A stretch of DNA of 46,956 nucleotides, taken from NCBI GenBank assembly GCA_903919975.1, contig CAIXKE010000084.1, positions 1 to 46,956 on the forward strand, given 5' to 3'. This document shows, piece after piece, positions 19,101 through 27,338 of the stretch. The stretch's first letter is position 1. Each line of letters begins with the position of its first letter. Under the pieces are notes generated by a model that did not search any database, was not told the origin of the DNA, and saw only the letters and a list, made by a program, of their open reading frames with translations. The stretch is from Akkermansiaceae bacterium. GTDB lineage: Bacteria; Verrucomicrobiota; Verrucomicrobiia; Verrucomicrobiales; Akkermansiaceae. Position numbers and translations under genes: made by a program.

Positions 19101-19530
19101 CAGTTCCGATGCCGCATTCGCCGACCGCTATCAAGCCTACACTGAATATGAAAAAGTGAATCGCGGAGAAATCGCGCTGGAAGGCGGCTGGCGGGTTTAT
19201 TCCAGCGGTTCGGGCATTTCCGTTCGCTTAATCATGCAGTGTTTCCTCGGCCTGCGTTTGGAGAAATCCGCGCTCATCATCGATCCGGTCATCCCACCGG
19301 AGTTGGATGGATTGAAGGTCCATCTATCACTAAACGGCAAGGCCATCGATGTGATCTATCGAATCAAAGAAACCGGACGAGGAACCCTCTCCGCCGATCT
19401 CAACGGCGCGCAACTTGATTTCATCCGCGAGAACAACCCCTACCGACCCGGAGCAGCCCGGATCGCCATGGAATCCTGGAGCCGCAACCTCAAAGAAAAC
19501 GGCAACCAGCTCATCATCACGCTGGAATAA
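16156..19530 (+). CDS. GH94-type glycoside phosphorylase, possibly 1,2-beta-oligoglucan phosphorylase
   Basis: From ATG 16156 the protein has 1124 residues. The catalytic toroid has LSPRGLEQYSGGGWGTRD, QNTDGDWPQWFMF, GDIVYWPVLALAQYL and YGHGDWNDSLQPA; Asp770 in GDWND is the expected general acid of GH94 enzymes. The N-terminal half is beta-rich, as in the family. GH94 enzymes split beta-glucosidic bonds with phosphate to give glucose-1-phosphate. Cellobiose and chitobiose phosphorylases have about 800 residues, while sophoro-oligosaccharide (1,2-beta-glucan) phosphorylases are near 1,100, which favours that substrate. The GH149 and GH161 families are alternatives. There is no signal peptide, so it acts in the cytoplasm. 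The TTG start at 16114 would overlap hemL and is unsupported. Confidence 0.8.
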   Translation: MQPSLAASLVFPFTAASKSGPRFQLNANGSIRRMECGDILINLFPGNEAEGGPTNIYLRTHGKSIETISLLGPDSPASWEFNEHGMIGSGQWGNMAFRIRLSLAESASAWFWHVELENSGTDSVTCDLIHTQDIGIAHYGAVRLNEYYVSQYIDHAPLEHATQGTAVASRQNQSMGGRFPWTLIGSLGKGVSYATDAHQFHGLANRSGKPADALISGLPGSRLQHEHSLVCIQDEMITLVPGHRSNHGFFALFVPDHPSATIDEDSKRIDYVLALPEASCPPWAEEKISLCPASGLFSSAQSLNALDLTDHETTGIFGAERRHLEKEGDQISSFFTDQKSHVILRAKELQVLRPHGHILRTGSSLIPDEAALTSTAWMGGVFHSMVTQGHVSINRFLSTCHTYLGLFRSHGQRVFVEIYGEWKLLETPSAFEIRQDSCRWIYKHEGGMIEVRSTAPEDRHELHLSLEILAGPPARFLISNHVAINGDDGLSPGPVNYEVVGTSINVRAIPDSDVGRRFPQGSFQMETSEGTRIEQIGGDELFYQDSISRNEPFLCFKTAPTAVAELAIRGNLVESTIPLSTGFWDSISGNLAISAPAASAQATAAERVASIFPWFVNNALVHYLSPRGLEQYSGGGWGTRDICQGPLELLIALGQYEPIRDLLCRVFRQQNTDGDWPQWFMFFDRERNIRPGDSHGDIVYWPVLALAQYLTASGDRSILDETLPYFHPDGDAAAETTTILGHVERALELIQSRVISGTALAAYGHGDWNDSLQPAKPDMRERLCSSWTVTLNYQTFITLADAFKSAGLTDRAQDLETKAAKILAEFQQILIVNDVIAGLVYFHESGSTDHLIHPRDRTTGLSYSLLPMIHAIINDMLSPEQAVNHLDLIRKHLSGPDGARLFDRPMRYNGGIQTNFQRAESASYFGREIGIMYTHAHLRYCEALARFGDSRAFFHALSQINPIGIREVISSAAPRQANCYYSSSDAAFADRYQAYTEYEKVNRGEIALEGGWRVYSSGSGISVRLIMQCFLGLRLEKSALIIDPVIPPELDGLKVHLSLNGKAIDVIYRIKETGRGTLSADLNGAQLDFIRENNPYRPGAARIAMESWSRNLKENGNQLIITLE

Positions 19531-19584
19531 GCCGGACAAAATATCCGGCTTCCGGCAGCGCGCAACATCCACGCGCTCCGGCAT
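19531..19584 (+). repeat. Extragenic repeat module B, copy 2
   Basis: The unit begins directly after the stop codon of the GH94-type gene. It includes GCCGGACAAAATATCCGGC, which folds as a six-pair stem, and GCGCGCAACATCCACGCGC, a second stem. Here module B precedes module A, the reverse of the order at 12600-12719. Confidence 0.8.
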
Positions 19585-19587
19585 CGG

Positions 19588-19637
19588 AGCACCGACATTC
19601 TGTCGACTGCCGGACGGGGGCATTCTGTCACCCGTCT
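19588..19637 (+). repeat. Extragenic repeat module A, copy 2
   Basis: This copy follows module B after only three bases. It contains CGACATTCTGTCG (five-pair stem, three-base loop) and GACGGG...CCCGTC. It sits between two convergent genes, so it could also act as a bidirectional transcription end, although no T-run is present. Confidence 0.8.
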
Positions 19638-19655
19638 CACACCAAAAACAAAATA

Positions 19656-22600
19656 CTAGCGATCGGTCAGTCGAACTTCCGCCACACAGGGTAGTGCATG
19701 GATGTGAAGTTCATGGCCCGCAATCACACACGCCCCGGCATTCCCATTCGCCGAAATGACCGAGCAAATCCGTTTCCCCTCCGGCAACGGCGGGACAATG
19801 GTGAGACCACCGGGCGGCAGACTGATCGTGTCGGCGATTTCGATGTGAATCACCTCATCGCTGGTGGCATGGATGCGAAAATTCAGCGGGCCGTAACGCG
19901 TCGGCAATTGGCTAACGGAAAACCCGGATTCCTCGGAGATCCATGTCCACGGCATGCCGGATGCCAGCACGAGCGAAGCGGAGGAATCGCGCTCGGCGGC
20001 GACCATCGATACAAGCGCGAGTAAGTATTCCGCGGCGATCCAGGTGTGCGGCACATCGCCGAGATGGCCCGGCGAAAGCGGATCTTTCCAGGTGATTTCC
20101 GGCCATTGATTCCATTCGCGAGGACGCCGATCCGATAGAAAGAACTCCAGCAATTCATTGGCGACGTCACGTTTCCCCAAGCGAACGAAAGCCCCGATGA
20201 TGCGGATCTCATAAGCGGTGTAGTTGTTCCATTGCATTTCACCGCGATGTTTCCGGCGGAAGCCATCGAGATAGGTGGCGAGCATCCCATGCAGTGGCCC
20301 TTCTGGCAGTGCGTCGGCGAAATCAAGCATGGCGATCGCATTGGACGTCGCGGTGGGATCAAAATCCGCCCACTCGACCGAACCCGGAATGTAAGCAAGT
20401 TTTTTATCGGCGATGACTTTGTCGATTGACCGCAGCAGATCGCCTTGGAAACAATCCGCTTCCTTTCTCCACCGCGCGGCGTCCGCACTCATGCCCACCG
20501 CTTCCGCTAGATCCGCCGCAGCTTCAAGGCCACGGACGCCCCAGAAATCATCCCAATAGGAATGCACGGGATGCGCTAGATAGCCTTCGTGACTGGCGGA
20601 TTCCGGCAAGAGACCGTAGAAAACCGCGCGCCCTTCAGAGCTATACTCATCCGTCGTGCGTTCTTTGCGCAGAACGATTAGATAGTCGGCGGCTTTTTGC
20701 GCATAGGGCAGCAATTCCCGGAGGAAATTTTGATCACCGCCGTTGCGGAACACCTCGCGGATTCCCCATAGAAATTGCCCGTGGCTGTCGTGCTCGACCA
20801 GCCAATCAATCCCGTCGCGATCGACCACACAGGGGACGAATCCATCCTCACGTTGGAACTGCGCGTACCATGTTAGAAACTCCTGCAATGCGGCGGGCAA
20901 ACCGGCTTTGGCGAGCGCCGCTCCCATGATCACGCAATCGCGAATCCAGGAACGGGTGTAGCGTCGGGGCCCCGGTTGAATCGCGGCACCATCGCGATTG
21001 ATCAAAATGTGAGCTGCAGCAGTGCGGAAACAATCAAACGCCGGCACCGCGCAGGCAGGGACTTGCCATGTGACGGAACCAAGCGTTTTCATCCAACAAG
21101 CAAGGGCCTCGACTCTTGAGTTTTCCATTATTGGATGGATCTTGCCGAAATAAGGAACTGAAACCGTAACTTCCAAGCTTGTCGCGCCCGGAGGAAGCTC
21201 CCAAGCCATCGCCGCAGAGCCGAGGCCGGACTCATCCTCAAGATGATGTCTCGTAGGCATCGTCCCACCTGATAGAAATCCGAGCACTCCGCCCTCCTCA
21301 AACATGGCCGCACCGGTGGCAGATGGCTCCGGCGTGGCGACGATGGTGCGATCATTGACGCAGAGACTTCCCCCGACACATGAAACCCGTTGGATCGGGC
21401 TGCGCCCGCCGAGATTGCGGAATGCCTGCCATGGTGGATTCACCTGATATGGCCTCACCGCCACGATGAGCCGCCCGCCTTGCGCGGATTTCGCGCACTT
21501 GAGCCGATAGGTCACATGGAGTGTTAGGTCATCACTCCGCCCATCGACCCAAGGAAGGATATCGAGGCGCAGATCATCCGCACACCACGACACGCATGGG
21601 AGCGGCACCCCGCCATTTTCCAACGACCGGCTGGTTTGCACCTCCGCCCAAGTAACGAGTCTTGATTCAGTTAGGATAAATGGCTCCAACGAGAATTCGC
21701 CCTCATCCACTTCGACCATGCCTTCTTCGTTGATCAAGGCCCGGCGTTTTCCTTCCGGACTACCAACCGGCGTCCAGTAAGATTGCTCGCGATACCAATA
21801 ACGGGGAAACCATCCACGTGGGAAATCGGCAACCACCGAGTGAATGAACTCGTTCGGGCTGCTGGAAAACGCGTCCGGCCGCAATGATAGCGAACACAAA
21901 GCGGCACACCCGGCGTTTTCGAAGCTGACCCTCAGATACCGAGCCACCGCTCCGTGTGCCGAGATATGGCTTTTTGCGCCCAAGGCATAAGTCGCACGAT
22001 GAAGGAGCTCCCATGACACACCGTCTTGGGAAACCTCGACCTGATAAGCGCGTGGCGGCAGCGAGGCCGGCCACTCGATAACCAATCCGCCGAAGCGCAG
22101 GCTTCTACCAAAATCCATCATCCACCATGGCTCGATGTCATCCGTTGCCGCCCGCCAATCCATAAGCGGGTTGGCATCGAACGCGGCCTCCGGCGGATGG
22201 CCGGATTGAGAACTGGAGGAGCGGATTGAGAGCGGCGCGTGGAGGGTTTGATCCTCCAGCGTCGCCCCGGCAAGTTCTACACTCCCCTTGCCGCCGGGAC
22301 CCGCCGCAATGACGATTTCCACGGCTTCGAGTTCGGATGGGGCTCCGCCACCAGCAGGCCCCCACGCAAATGGCAATTCCCGCTCGGAAATGCGATAATC
22401 CTCCCAATCGTTTGGGAGCTGATAGTCCTGGCACAGATGCCGCCAGACATTAGCCCCGCCCGGAGACGCCACCTTGAATTCAAAATGGTTGCGCGCCCCC
22501 TCGCCGCGCAGGCGAAACCCGATCTCAAAGGTTTCCGGCAATTTGAGGGGAATGACCCGCCTCATCGCAATGAAACCACCGCCGCCGTGAAAATCATAAT

Positions 22601-22781
22601 CCAAACGCACCCCTGAACTTCCATCCGGCGCGGTAACCCGCGAAAGCCGCCCTTCCGCCTGGCCGGAGGCAAACACCTGCCACGATGCAGGGTCTTCGAA
22701 CCAGTTTCGGAAATCCGATGGCAGATCTCCACCAGGACACTCGGTGGAGGCGGAGGCTTGGTTCTGTGGATCAATCATCAT
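19656..22781 (-). CDS. Discoidin (F5/8 type C) plus (alpha/alpha)6-toroid glycosidase-like protein
   Basis: From ATG 22781 the protein has 1041 residues. Residues about 20-190 look like a carbohydrate-binding beta-sandwich (WFEDPASWQVF, GGGGFIAMRRVIPLKLPETFEIGF). A discoidin domain follows at about 190-330 (PEAAFDANPLMDWRAA, YQVEVSQDGVSWELLHRATY, ARYLRVSF). After a middle beta region comes a helical toroid from about 590 with YTRSWIRDCVIMGAALAKAG, EDGFVPCVVDRDGIDWLVEHD and VHSYWDDFWGVRGLEAAADLA. The Asp and Glu residues there recall GH15/GH63-type enzymes, but I cannot name a family or substrate. No signal peptide is seen from either ATG (22781 or 22778). It converges on the GH94-type gene and is preceded by a 52-codon ORF. 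Confidence 0.78.
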   Translation of the reverse strand: MMIDPQNQASASTECPGGDLPSDFRNWFEDPASWQVFASGQAEGRLSRVTAPDGSSGVRLDYDFHGGGGFIAMRRVIPLKLPETFEIGFRLRGEGARNHFEFKVASPGGANVWRHLCQDYQLPNDWEDYRISERELPFAWGPAGGGAPSELEAVEIVIAAGPGGKGSVELAGATLEDQTLHAPLSIRSSSSQSGHPPEAAFDANPLMDWRAATDDIEPWWMMDFGRSLRFGGLVIEWPASLPPRAYQVEVSQDGVSWELLHRATYALGAKSHISAHGAVARYLRVSFENAGCAALCSLSLRPDAFSSSPNEFIHSVVADFPRGWFPRYWYREQSYWTPVGSPEGKRRALINEEGMVEVDEGEFSLEPFILTESRLVTWAEVQTSRSLENGGVPLPCVSWCADDLRLDILPWVDGRSDDLTLHVTYRLKCAKSAQGGRLIVAVRPYQVNPPWQAFRNLGGRSPIQRVSCVGGSLCVNDRTIVATPEPSATGAAMFEEGGVLGFLSGGTMPTRHHLEDESGLGSAAMAWELPPGATSLEVTVSVPYFGKIHPIMENSRVEALACWMKTLGSVTWQVPACAVPAFDCFRTAAAHILINRDGAAIQPGPRRYTRSWIRDCVIMGAALAKAGLPAALQEFLTWYAQFQREDGFVPCVVDRDGIDWLVEHDSHGQFLWGIREVFRNGGDQNFLRELLPYAQKAADYLIVLRKERTTDEYSSEGRAVFYGLLPESASHEGYLAHPVHSYWDDFWGVRGLEAAADLAEAVGMSADAARWRKEADCFQGDLLRSIDKVIADKKLAYIPGSVEWADFDPTATSNAIAMLDFADALPEGPLHGMLATYLDGFRRKHRGEMQWNNYTAYEIRIIGAFVRLGKRDVANELLEFFLSDRRPREWNQWPEITWKDPLSPGHLGDVPHTWIAAEYLLALVSMVAAERDSSASLVLASGMPWTWISEESGFSVSQLPTRYGPLNFRIHATSDEVIHIEIADTISLPPGGLTIVPPLPEGKRICSVISANGNAGACVIAGHELHIHALPCVAEVRLTDR

Positions 22782-22785
22782 GGGT

Positions 22786-22944
22786 TTAGGAACGGGGGTC
22801 TGTGGCGGGCTTAGCGGCTGACTGCTTCTTATCAGCGCGGATGGCCGCGCGCCAATCCATGCCATGGGTGCGGACAAGCGTCCAGTTCAACTGCTTCGCC
22901 ACTCCGGCATCGCGCGGCTCAACCGCCCGGCGCGGAGTTGACAT
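22786..22944 (-). CDS. Small 52-residue ORF directly upstream of the discoidin-toroid gene
   Basis: ATG at 22944 opens a 52-codon frame ending with TAA four bases before the ATG of the discoidin-toroid gene. The product is basic, begins MSTPRRAVEPRDAGVAKQL, continues NWTLVRTHGMDWRAAIRADK and ends in an Ala/Lys-rich tail. The first part reads like a folded helix-turn-helix-sized segment, but I do not recognise a family. Tight spacing suggests translational coupling. No strong ribosome site is visible. It could be a real small protein, or the remains of a longer one. Confidence 0.45.
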   Translation of the reverse strand: MSTPRRAVEPRDAGVAKQLNWTLVRTHGMDWRAAIRADKKQSAAKPATDPRS

Positions 22945-23148
22945 CCGGCGAAAGAAAGTCAATTTATACTAAGACCAAAGTTCTATTCTTCACGCAAGAT
23001 CCAAGGCTTGTCATCCTCGGGCAGCAGGCAACAGATTGATCAATCCCAAATTGCACTATGGCAACCGCCGTTACATTTCGTCACTCCTCTTACTTACGGC
23101 ACGTCCGCAAGTAAGACAGCTTAGTAATTTGCAGATAGAGTTCACCCC
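22945..23148. promoter_or_regulatory. AT-richer divergent promoter region (discoidin-toroid operon / sulP)
   Basis: This is among the most AT-rich short stretches in the window. On the plus strand TTGACA (22938-22943) is followed by TTTATACT (22963-22970). The spacing to TATACT is 21 bases, longer than ideal, but 19 to TTTATA. On the minus strand TATAAA occurs in the same place. It plausibly drives sulP to the right and the small ORF plus the discoidin-toroid gene to the left. Confidence 0.35.
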
Positions 23149-24843
23149 ATGAGCCGTAGCATCTCCTCCCGCCTTTCAGGATTCATCCCGGCCATCACTT
23201 GGCTGCGTGGCTATCAGCCAAGTTGGCTGCGTGCTGATGTTCTCGCGGGCATCACACTGGCGGCCTATCTGATTCCCGCAGGCCTCGGTGATGCCTCATT
23301 GGCTGGCCTTCCGCCCGAAGCCGGTCTCTATGCCTGCCTTTTTTCAGGGTTGTTCTATTGGTTGTTCACCAGTTCCCGCCAAACCGCAATCACGGTCACC
23401 TCCGCCATTTCGCTGCTGGTAGGCGCCACTCTGGCTCCCATCTCCGGAGGCGACCCCATACGCCACGCCTCCCTCGCGGCCGCCACGGCAATATTGGTTG
23501 CTGTCCTGGCTTTGCTCGCGCGATTGTTTCGCGCGGGTGCGATTGTGAGCTTCATCTCGGAGTCGGTCATGACCGGCTTCAAGTGCGGTGTCGCCCTGCA
23601 CCTGATGTCCACCCAGTTGCCAAAACTTTGCGGCTTCCATGGTTCCCACGGAGATTTCTGGGAGCGGACCCGCTATTTTGTGCATCATGCCGAGGAGACC
23701 AATCCGGCATCGCTAGCCGTCGGTGGCGTGGCGCTCGCCGCCCTTCTATTAGGCAAACGTCTATTTCCCCGGATCCCCGCCGCCCTGGTCGTCGTAGTCG
23801 GAGGGCTGCTGCTCGGGGCATTTGGCGGGCTTGAAGCCCATGGCGTCAAAATGCTGGGCGCCGTCCCCCAGGGCATGCCGGTTTTTAGCTTCCATGGATT
23901 GGAATGGAACGATCTGAATTTGTTGCTTTCATTGGCAATGGCCTGCTTCCTGTTAGGCTCGGTGGAAACCGCAGCGATCGGCCGCATGTTCGCGCGCAAG
24001 CACGGCTACCGCATGAACAATGACCAGGAGTTCCTGGCCCTCGCCGGCGCGAACCTTGCCGCCGGCCTCGGCCAAGGATTTCCGACCAGCGGCGGCATGT
24101 CGCAATCCCTCGTCAACGAATCCAGCGGCGCGAAAACACCGCTCTCCGGATTCATCGCCTCACTATTCATGCTGCTGGTCGTCTTTTATCTATCCGCTTA
24201 TCTGCGGTTCCTTCCTCAGCCGGTACTCGCCGCCATCGTGCTCGCCGCCGTGACCGGATTGCTTAAAATCGACGCCCTCAAACAAACCTGGAAATTCAGC
24301 CGCAGCGAGTTTGCGGTGGCGGTCACCGCCCTGCTCGGAGTGCTCGGCTCGGGATTGCTGATGGGCGTGCTCATCGGGGCCATCCTCTCGCTTTTACTGC
24401 TCATCCGGCGGACCATGTATCCACACACGACCGAGCTCGGACGCGTCCCGAGCACCGCTTATTTCGCCGATGTGATCCGCCATGCCGGTAACCAGCGCGT
24501 CCCCGGCGCATTCATCTTCCGCTGTGATGGATCAGTGCTCTATTTCAACACGGATTACGTCCGAGAACGTTTCTTTACCTTGCTGGCGGCTCACGAACCC
24601 GCGCCGCGCGTCACCGTATTTTTCCTCGGCACGGTTCCGCTCATCGATCTAGCAGGCGTGGAACTCCTCGATGAAATCCGCGAAACCTTAGGTGAACGCG
24701 GGATCGACTTCCGCCTCGCCGAAGCCCACAGCGTAGTCCGCGACACACTGCGTCGCGCAGGATTCGAAAAAAACTACGGCCCCATCGAACCCGATCAAAC
24801 CGTGGACACCGTGCTCCGCAAATATTTGCCCGAGTCCAATTAG
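23149..24843 (+). CDS. SulP/SLC26-family anion transporter with STAS domain
   Basis: The 564-residue protein begins with the SulP signature region (WLRADVLAGITLAAYLIPAGLGDASLAGLPPEAGLYACLF), followed by some 10-12 hydrophobic helices including AANLAAGLGQGFPTSGGMSQSLVNESSGAKTPLSG. A cytoplasmic STAS domain follows from about residue 440 (VLYFNTDYVRERFF, VTVFFLGTVPLIDLAGVELL). SulP proteins carry sulfate, bicarbonate or other anions. The substrate is not evident and no carbonic anhydrase or sulfur-assimilation gene lies nearby. It ends 39 bases before a secreted-protein gene on the same strand. Confidence 0.93.
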   Translation: MSRSISSRLSGFIPAITWLRGYQPSWLRADVLAGITLAAYLIPAGLGDASLAGLPPEAGLYACLFSGLFYWLFTSSRQTAITVTSAISLLVGATLAPISGGDPIRHASLAAATAILVAVLALLARLFRAGAIVSFISESVMTGFKCGVALHLMSTQLPKLCGFHGSHGDFWERTRYFVHHAEETNPASLAVGGVALAALLLGKRLFPRIPAALVVVVGGLLLGAFGGLEAHGVKMLGAVPQGMPVFSFHGLEWNDLNLLLSLAMACFLLGSVETAAIGRMFARKHGYRMNNDQEFLALAGANLAAGLGQGFPTSGGMSQSLVNESSGAKTPLSGFIASLFMLLVVFYLSAYLRFLPQPVLAAIVLAAVTGLLKIDALKQTWKFSRSEFAVAVTALLGVLGSGLLMGVLIGAILSLLLLIRRTMYPHTTELGRVPSTAYFADVIRHAGNQRVPGAFIFRCDGSVLYFNTDYVRERFFTLLAAHEPAPRVTVFFLGTVPLIDLAGVELLDEIRETLGERGIDFRLAEAHSVVRDTLRRAGFEKNYGPIEPDQTVDTVLRKYLPESN

Positions 24844-24882
24844 AATTGACCCCGAGCCCCACTTCCTGACACTCGTTTCAAC

Positions 24883-25746
24883 ATGAAACGTTTGACTCTT
24901 CTGACTCTACCGCTGCTTCTCGCCAGTGCCGTCATTTCCATCGGAGCGGAGATCGCTTTCGGACCCGTCCGAGCACAACCGGGCGAGAGCGTCAGACTCG
25001 TCTCCAGCTCCAAAAGTGCTGACGGCGTGATCGCGATCTCCAAGGACGGCCGCACAAGCAAGGGCAGCATCCGGATTTCCCGTGATCGCGACCTTTCCTG
25101 GACTTTCCGCGAACCCGCGGCGGATGGAACCCTTCGCGGCATGGTCAGCGTGGCGAAAATCTTCACCCAGACATCCATCAAACTTGATGGCAAGGAGGAG
25201 AAATCCGAGGACGCCAGCCCTCTCAACGGCAAAATGTTCGCCATGACCAAGCCCCCCGCCAGCGAGTGGAAATTCGAACTCGACGGTTCGGTCCCGATGC
25301 TCCGCATCCAAAATGAAATCGATGAGTTGACGCTTTATTTGAAGCGGCAGTGGTATCCGAACCGAATGGTCAAAATTGGGGACTCATGGGAATTCGATCC
25401 GGCATGGATCCGAATGATCATCCAAAAAGATCTTCAAAACGCCCAAACCATCGGCACCATGACACTTCGGCAGATCCGCCACACCTCGGAAATGGATACG
25501 GCGGTGATTGACATCGCAGTGCGCAGCACCGGCGGCGATTTTCAACCGGATGGTCGCGAAACCCACGTCCAGATCGAACTGACCGGCCAAATCACGGTCA
25601 ATCTAGCCACCATGCTTGACGAACGCCTCGAACTCAAAGGAATCATCGTCTCAACCACCGGCAGTTTGAGTGATTCAAAGAAAGTCACGCTGCCCGTCCA
25701 GCTCGTAGTAACCAAATCCTTCGTGAAGAATTTCAGCACGCCTTAA
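24883..25746 (+). CDS. Secreted protein of unknown function
   Basis: The 287-residue product has a signal peptide (MKRLTLLTLPLLLASAVISIGA). The mature part is beta-rich with alternating polar and hydrophobic residues (FGPVRAQPGESVRLVSS, VQIELTGQITVNLATMLDERLELKG). It contains no cysteines after the leader and no transmembrane helix, so it is probably periplasmic or released. The family is not recognised; a lipocalin-like or DUF-type beta barrel is possible. It follows sulP closely and may be co-transcribed. Confidence 0.75.
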   Translation: MKRLTLLTLPLLLASAVISIGAEIAFGPVRAQPGESVRLVSSSKSADGVIAISKDGRTSKGSIRISRDRDLSWTFREPAADGTLRGMVSVAKIFTQTSIKLDGKEEKSEDASPLNGKMFAMTKPPASEWKFELDGSVPMLRIQNEIDELTLYLKRQWYPNRMVKIGDSWEFDPAWIRMIIQKDLQNAQTIGTMTLRQIRHTSEMDTAVIDIAVRSTGGDFQPDGRETHVQIELTGQITVNLATMLDERLELKGIIVSTTGSLSDSKKVTLPVQLVVTKSFVKNFSTP

Positions 25747-25808
25747 AGGATTGGAAATTCATCGATTTCACCAAATCGAGAATCTCGGGAAAAGCACCAC
25801 CGTCAAAT

Positions 25809-26624
25809 CTAACCCAAAATTGGTTTTTCTCCGAGCACGCGGATCGGATGCGGAGTACGCTTTTTCCGTAGGCCGAACTGCCTCACCGCATGCCGCTGGA
25901 GATGTGCCACCGCGTCCTCAACGTCGTCGGTGAAAAAGATCAACTCAGGATCTTCCGGACTGATCATCCCCTCATCGGCCATCCGATAGACAAAATCCAT
26001 CAGCGGCTGCCAGTATTCCTTGCCCATCAGAATAATCGGAAATCCTTTGAGTTTTCCTGTTTGGATAAGCGTCATCGTCTCGAACATCTCATCCATGGTG
26101 CCAGCCCCGCCCGGCATGACGATGAAGGCATAGGAATACTTCACGAGCACCACCTTGCGGGTGAAGAAATAGCGCATGGTGATCGAGTGCTGGACGTAGG
26201 GATTAATCTCTTGCTCGAAGGGCAACTCGATGTTGATTCCTAACGAACGACCGCCGATCTCGAACGCACCCTGATTGCCGGCCTGCATGATTCCCGGGCC
26301 GCCGCCGGTCATCACCGTGAAGCCGAGTCGTGCGCAGGCAGCACCCATGTTGCGGGCCAATTCATAATATTGTGTGCCCGGGCGAGTCCGCGCTGAACCA
26401 AAAATCGTCACGCAAGGCCCGGCGAAATGCAATGTGCGGAAGGCCAACAGCAAATCCTTGGCCACCCGGAACAAGGTCATCAAATTGTGCAGCCGCGAAC
26501 TCGGCCCGGACAAAAGCGTGCGGTCGTCGGTTTCCAACTCGAACAGCTCCTGCTTGCGGATTTCCTCCTCGGTGATCTCCCCGTCGGGAACCTGCGGGCA
26601 AACCGGACAATCGAGCTTTTTCAT
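25809..26624 (-). CDS. LOG-family (TIGR00730) Rossmann-fold protein
   Basis: The 271-residue protein has the nucleotide-binding core of lysine-decarboxylase-like/LOG proteins: VTIFGSARTRPGTQYYELAR, TVMTGGGPGIMQAGNQGAF and PGGAGTMDEMFETMTLIQTGK, the PGGxGTxxE signature. LOG proteins release nucleobases from 5'-monophosphates (cytokinin activation in plants, PpnN-like roles in bacteria). Relative to the core fold it has an N-terminal extension of about 65 residues starting KLDCPVCP, a possible half metal site. A terminator separates it from the upstream superoxide dismutase gene, so it probably has its own promoter. Confidence 0.9.
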   Translation of the reverse strand: MKKLDCPVCPQVPDGEITEEEIRKQELFELETDDRTLLSGPSSRLHNLMTLFRVAKDLLLAFRTLHFAGPCVTIFGSARTRPGTQYYELARNMGAACARLGFTVMTGGGPGIMQAGNQGAFEIGGRSLGINIELPFEQEINPYVQHSITMRYFFTRKVVLVKYSYAFIVMPGGAGTMDEMFETMTLIQTGKLKGFPIILMGKEYWQPLMDFVYRMADEGMISPEDPELIFFTDDVEDAVAHLQRHAVRQFGLRKKRTPHPIRVLGEKPILG

Positions 26625-26663
26625 GACCGACTTCTAGCATCCTCACGCCACCTCTCAACCACG

Positions 26664-26696
26664 AAAAAGGGCGCGACCGAAGAATCGGCCGCGCCC
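26664..26696 (-). terminator. Rho-independent terminator of the superoxide dismutase gene
   Basis: On the minus strand GGGCGCGGCCGA and TCGGTCGCGCCC form a 12-pair stem with one mismatch and a TTCT loop, followed by TTTTT. It starts 19 bases after the sod stop codon. Confidence 0.88.
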
Positions 26697-26714
26697 GCTG
26701 AAAAACAAAACGGA

Positions 26715-27338
26715 TCACTTGGCGAAATTCGCCGCGACCACATCCCAGTTCACCAAGTTCCAGAACGCGGCGATGTAATCCGGCCGGCGATTCTGATAGT
26801 TGAGATAATAGGCGTGCTCCCAGACATCGAGGCCGAGAATCGGCTTGCCGGAGCATCCCGCCACGGACTCGCCCATGCACGGGCAATCCTGATTCGCCGT
26901 GGAGCAAACCGCTAGCGAGCCGTCCGCCTTTTTCACCAACCATGCCCAACCGGAGCCGAAACGAGTGGCGCCTGCCTTGGCAAACGCTTCCTTGAACGCA
27001 TCGAACGAGCCGAAGGCCTTATCGATCGCGGCGGCGAGTTCGCCGGATGGCGCCTTGGCGCCGCCCGGGGCGATGACTTTCCAGAAAAACGAGTGGTTTG
27101 CATGGCCGCCGCCGTTGTTGCGGACTGCGGCGCGGACGTCCTCTGGCAGCGCGGCGATGTCGCCGATAATCTCGCAAAGCGACTTCGCTTCAAGCTCGGG
27201 CTTTCCGGCGAGAGCGTTGTTGAGATTGGTGATGTATGCCTGATGGTGCTTCGAATGATGGATTTCCATCGTGCGAGCGTCGATGTGAGGCTCGAGGGCG
27301 TCGTAAGCGTAGCCGAGGTCGGGTAGTGTGTGGGCCAT
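26715..27338 (-). CDS. sod: Iron/manganese superoxide dismutase
   Basis: The 207-residue enzyme dismutates superoxide. It has the family metal ligands in order: the His of [13 protein letters not shown], the His of [10 protein letters not shown], and the Asp and His of LDVWEHAYY, with the C-terminal block [15 protein letters not shown] 27338 ([20 protein letters not shown]) matches the conserved N terminus; the longer frame to 27482 overlaps the divergent rmuC start and is rejected. There is no signal peptide, so the enzyme is cytoplasmic. The loop before the last metal ligands holds three cysteines ([14 protein letters not shown]), which is unusual. Sequence alone does not tell iron from manganese. 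Confidence 0.95.
   Translation of the reverse strand: MAHTLPDLGYAYDALEPHIDARTMEIHHSKHHQAYITNLNNALAGKPELEAKSLCEIIGDIAALPEDVRAAVRNNGGGHANHSFFWKVIAPGGAKAPSGELAAAIDKAFGSFDAFKEAFAKAGATRFGSGWAWLVKKADGSLAVCSTANQDCPCMGESVAGCSGKPILGLDVWEHAYYLNYQNRRPDYIAAFWNLVNWDVVAANFAK

Noticed and set aside
25770..25785. CGATTTCACCAAATCG hairpin between convergent genes as a terminator
   Set aside because: Only six pairs and no T-run on either strand; too weak to call.
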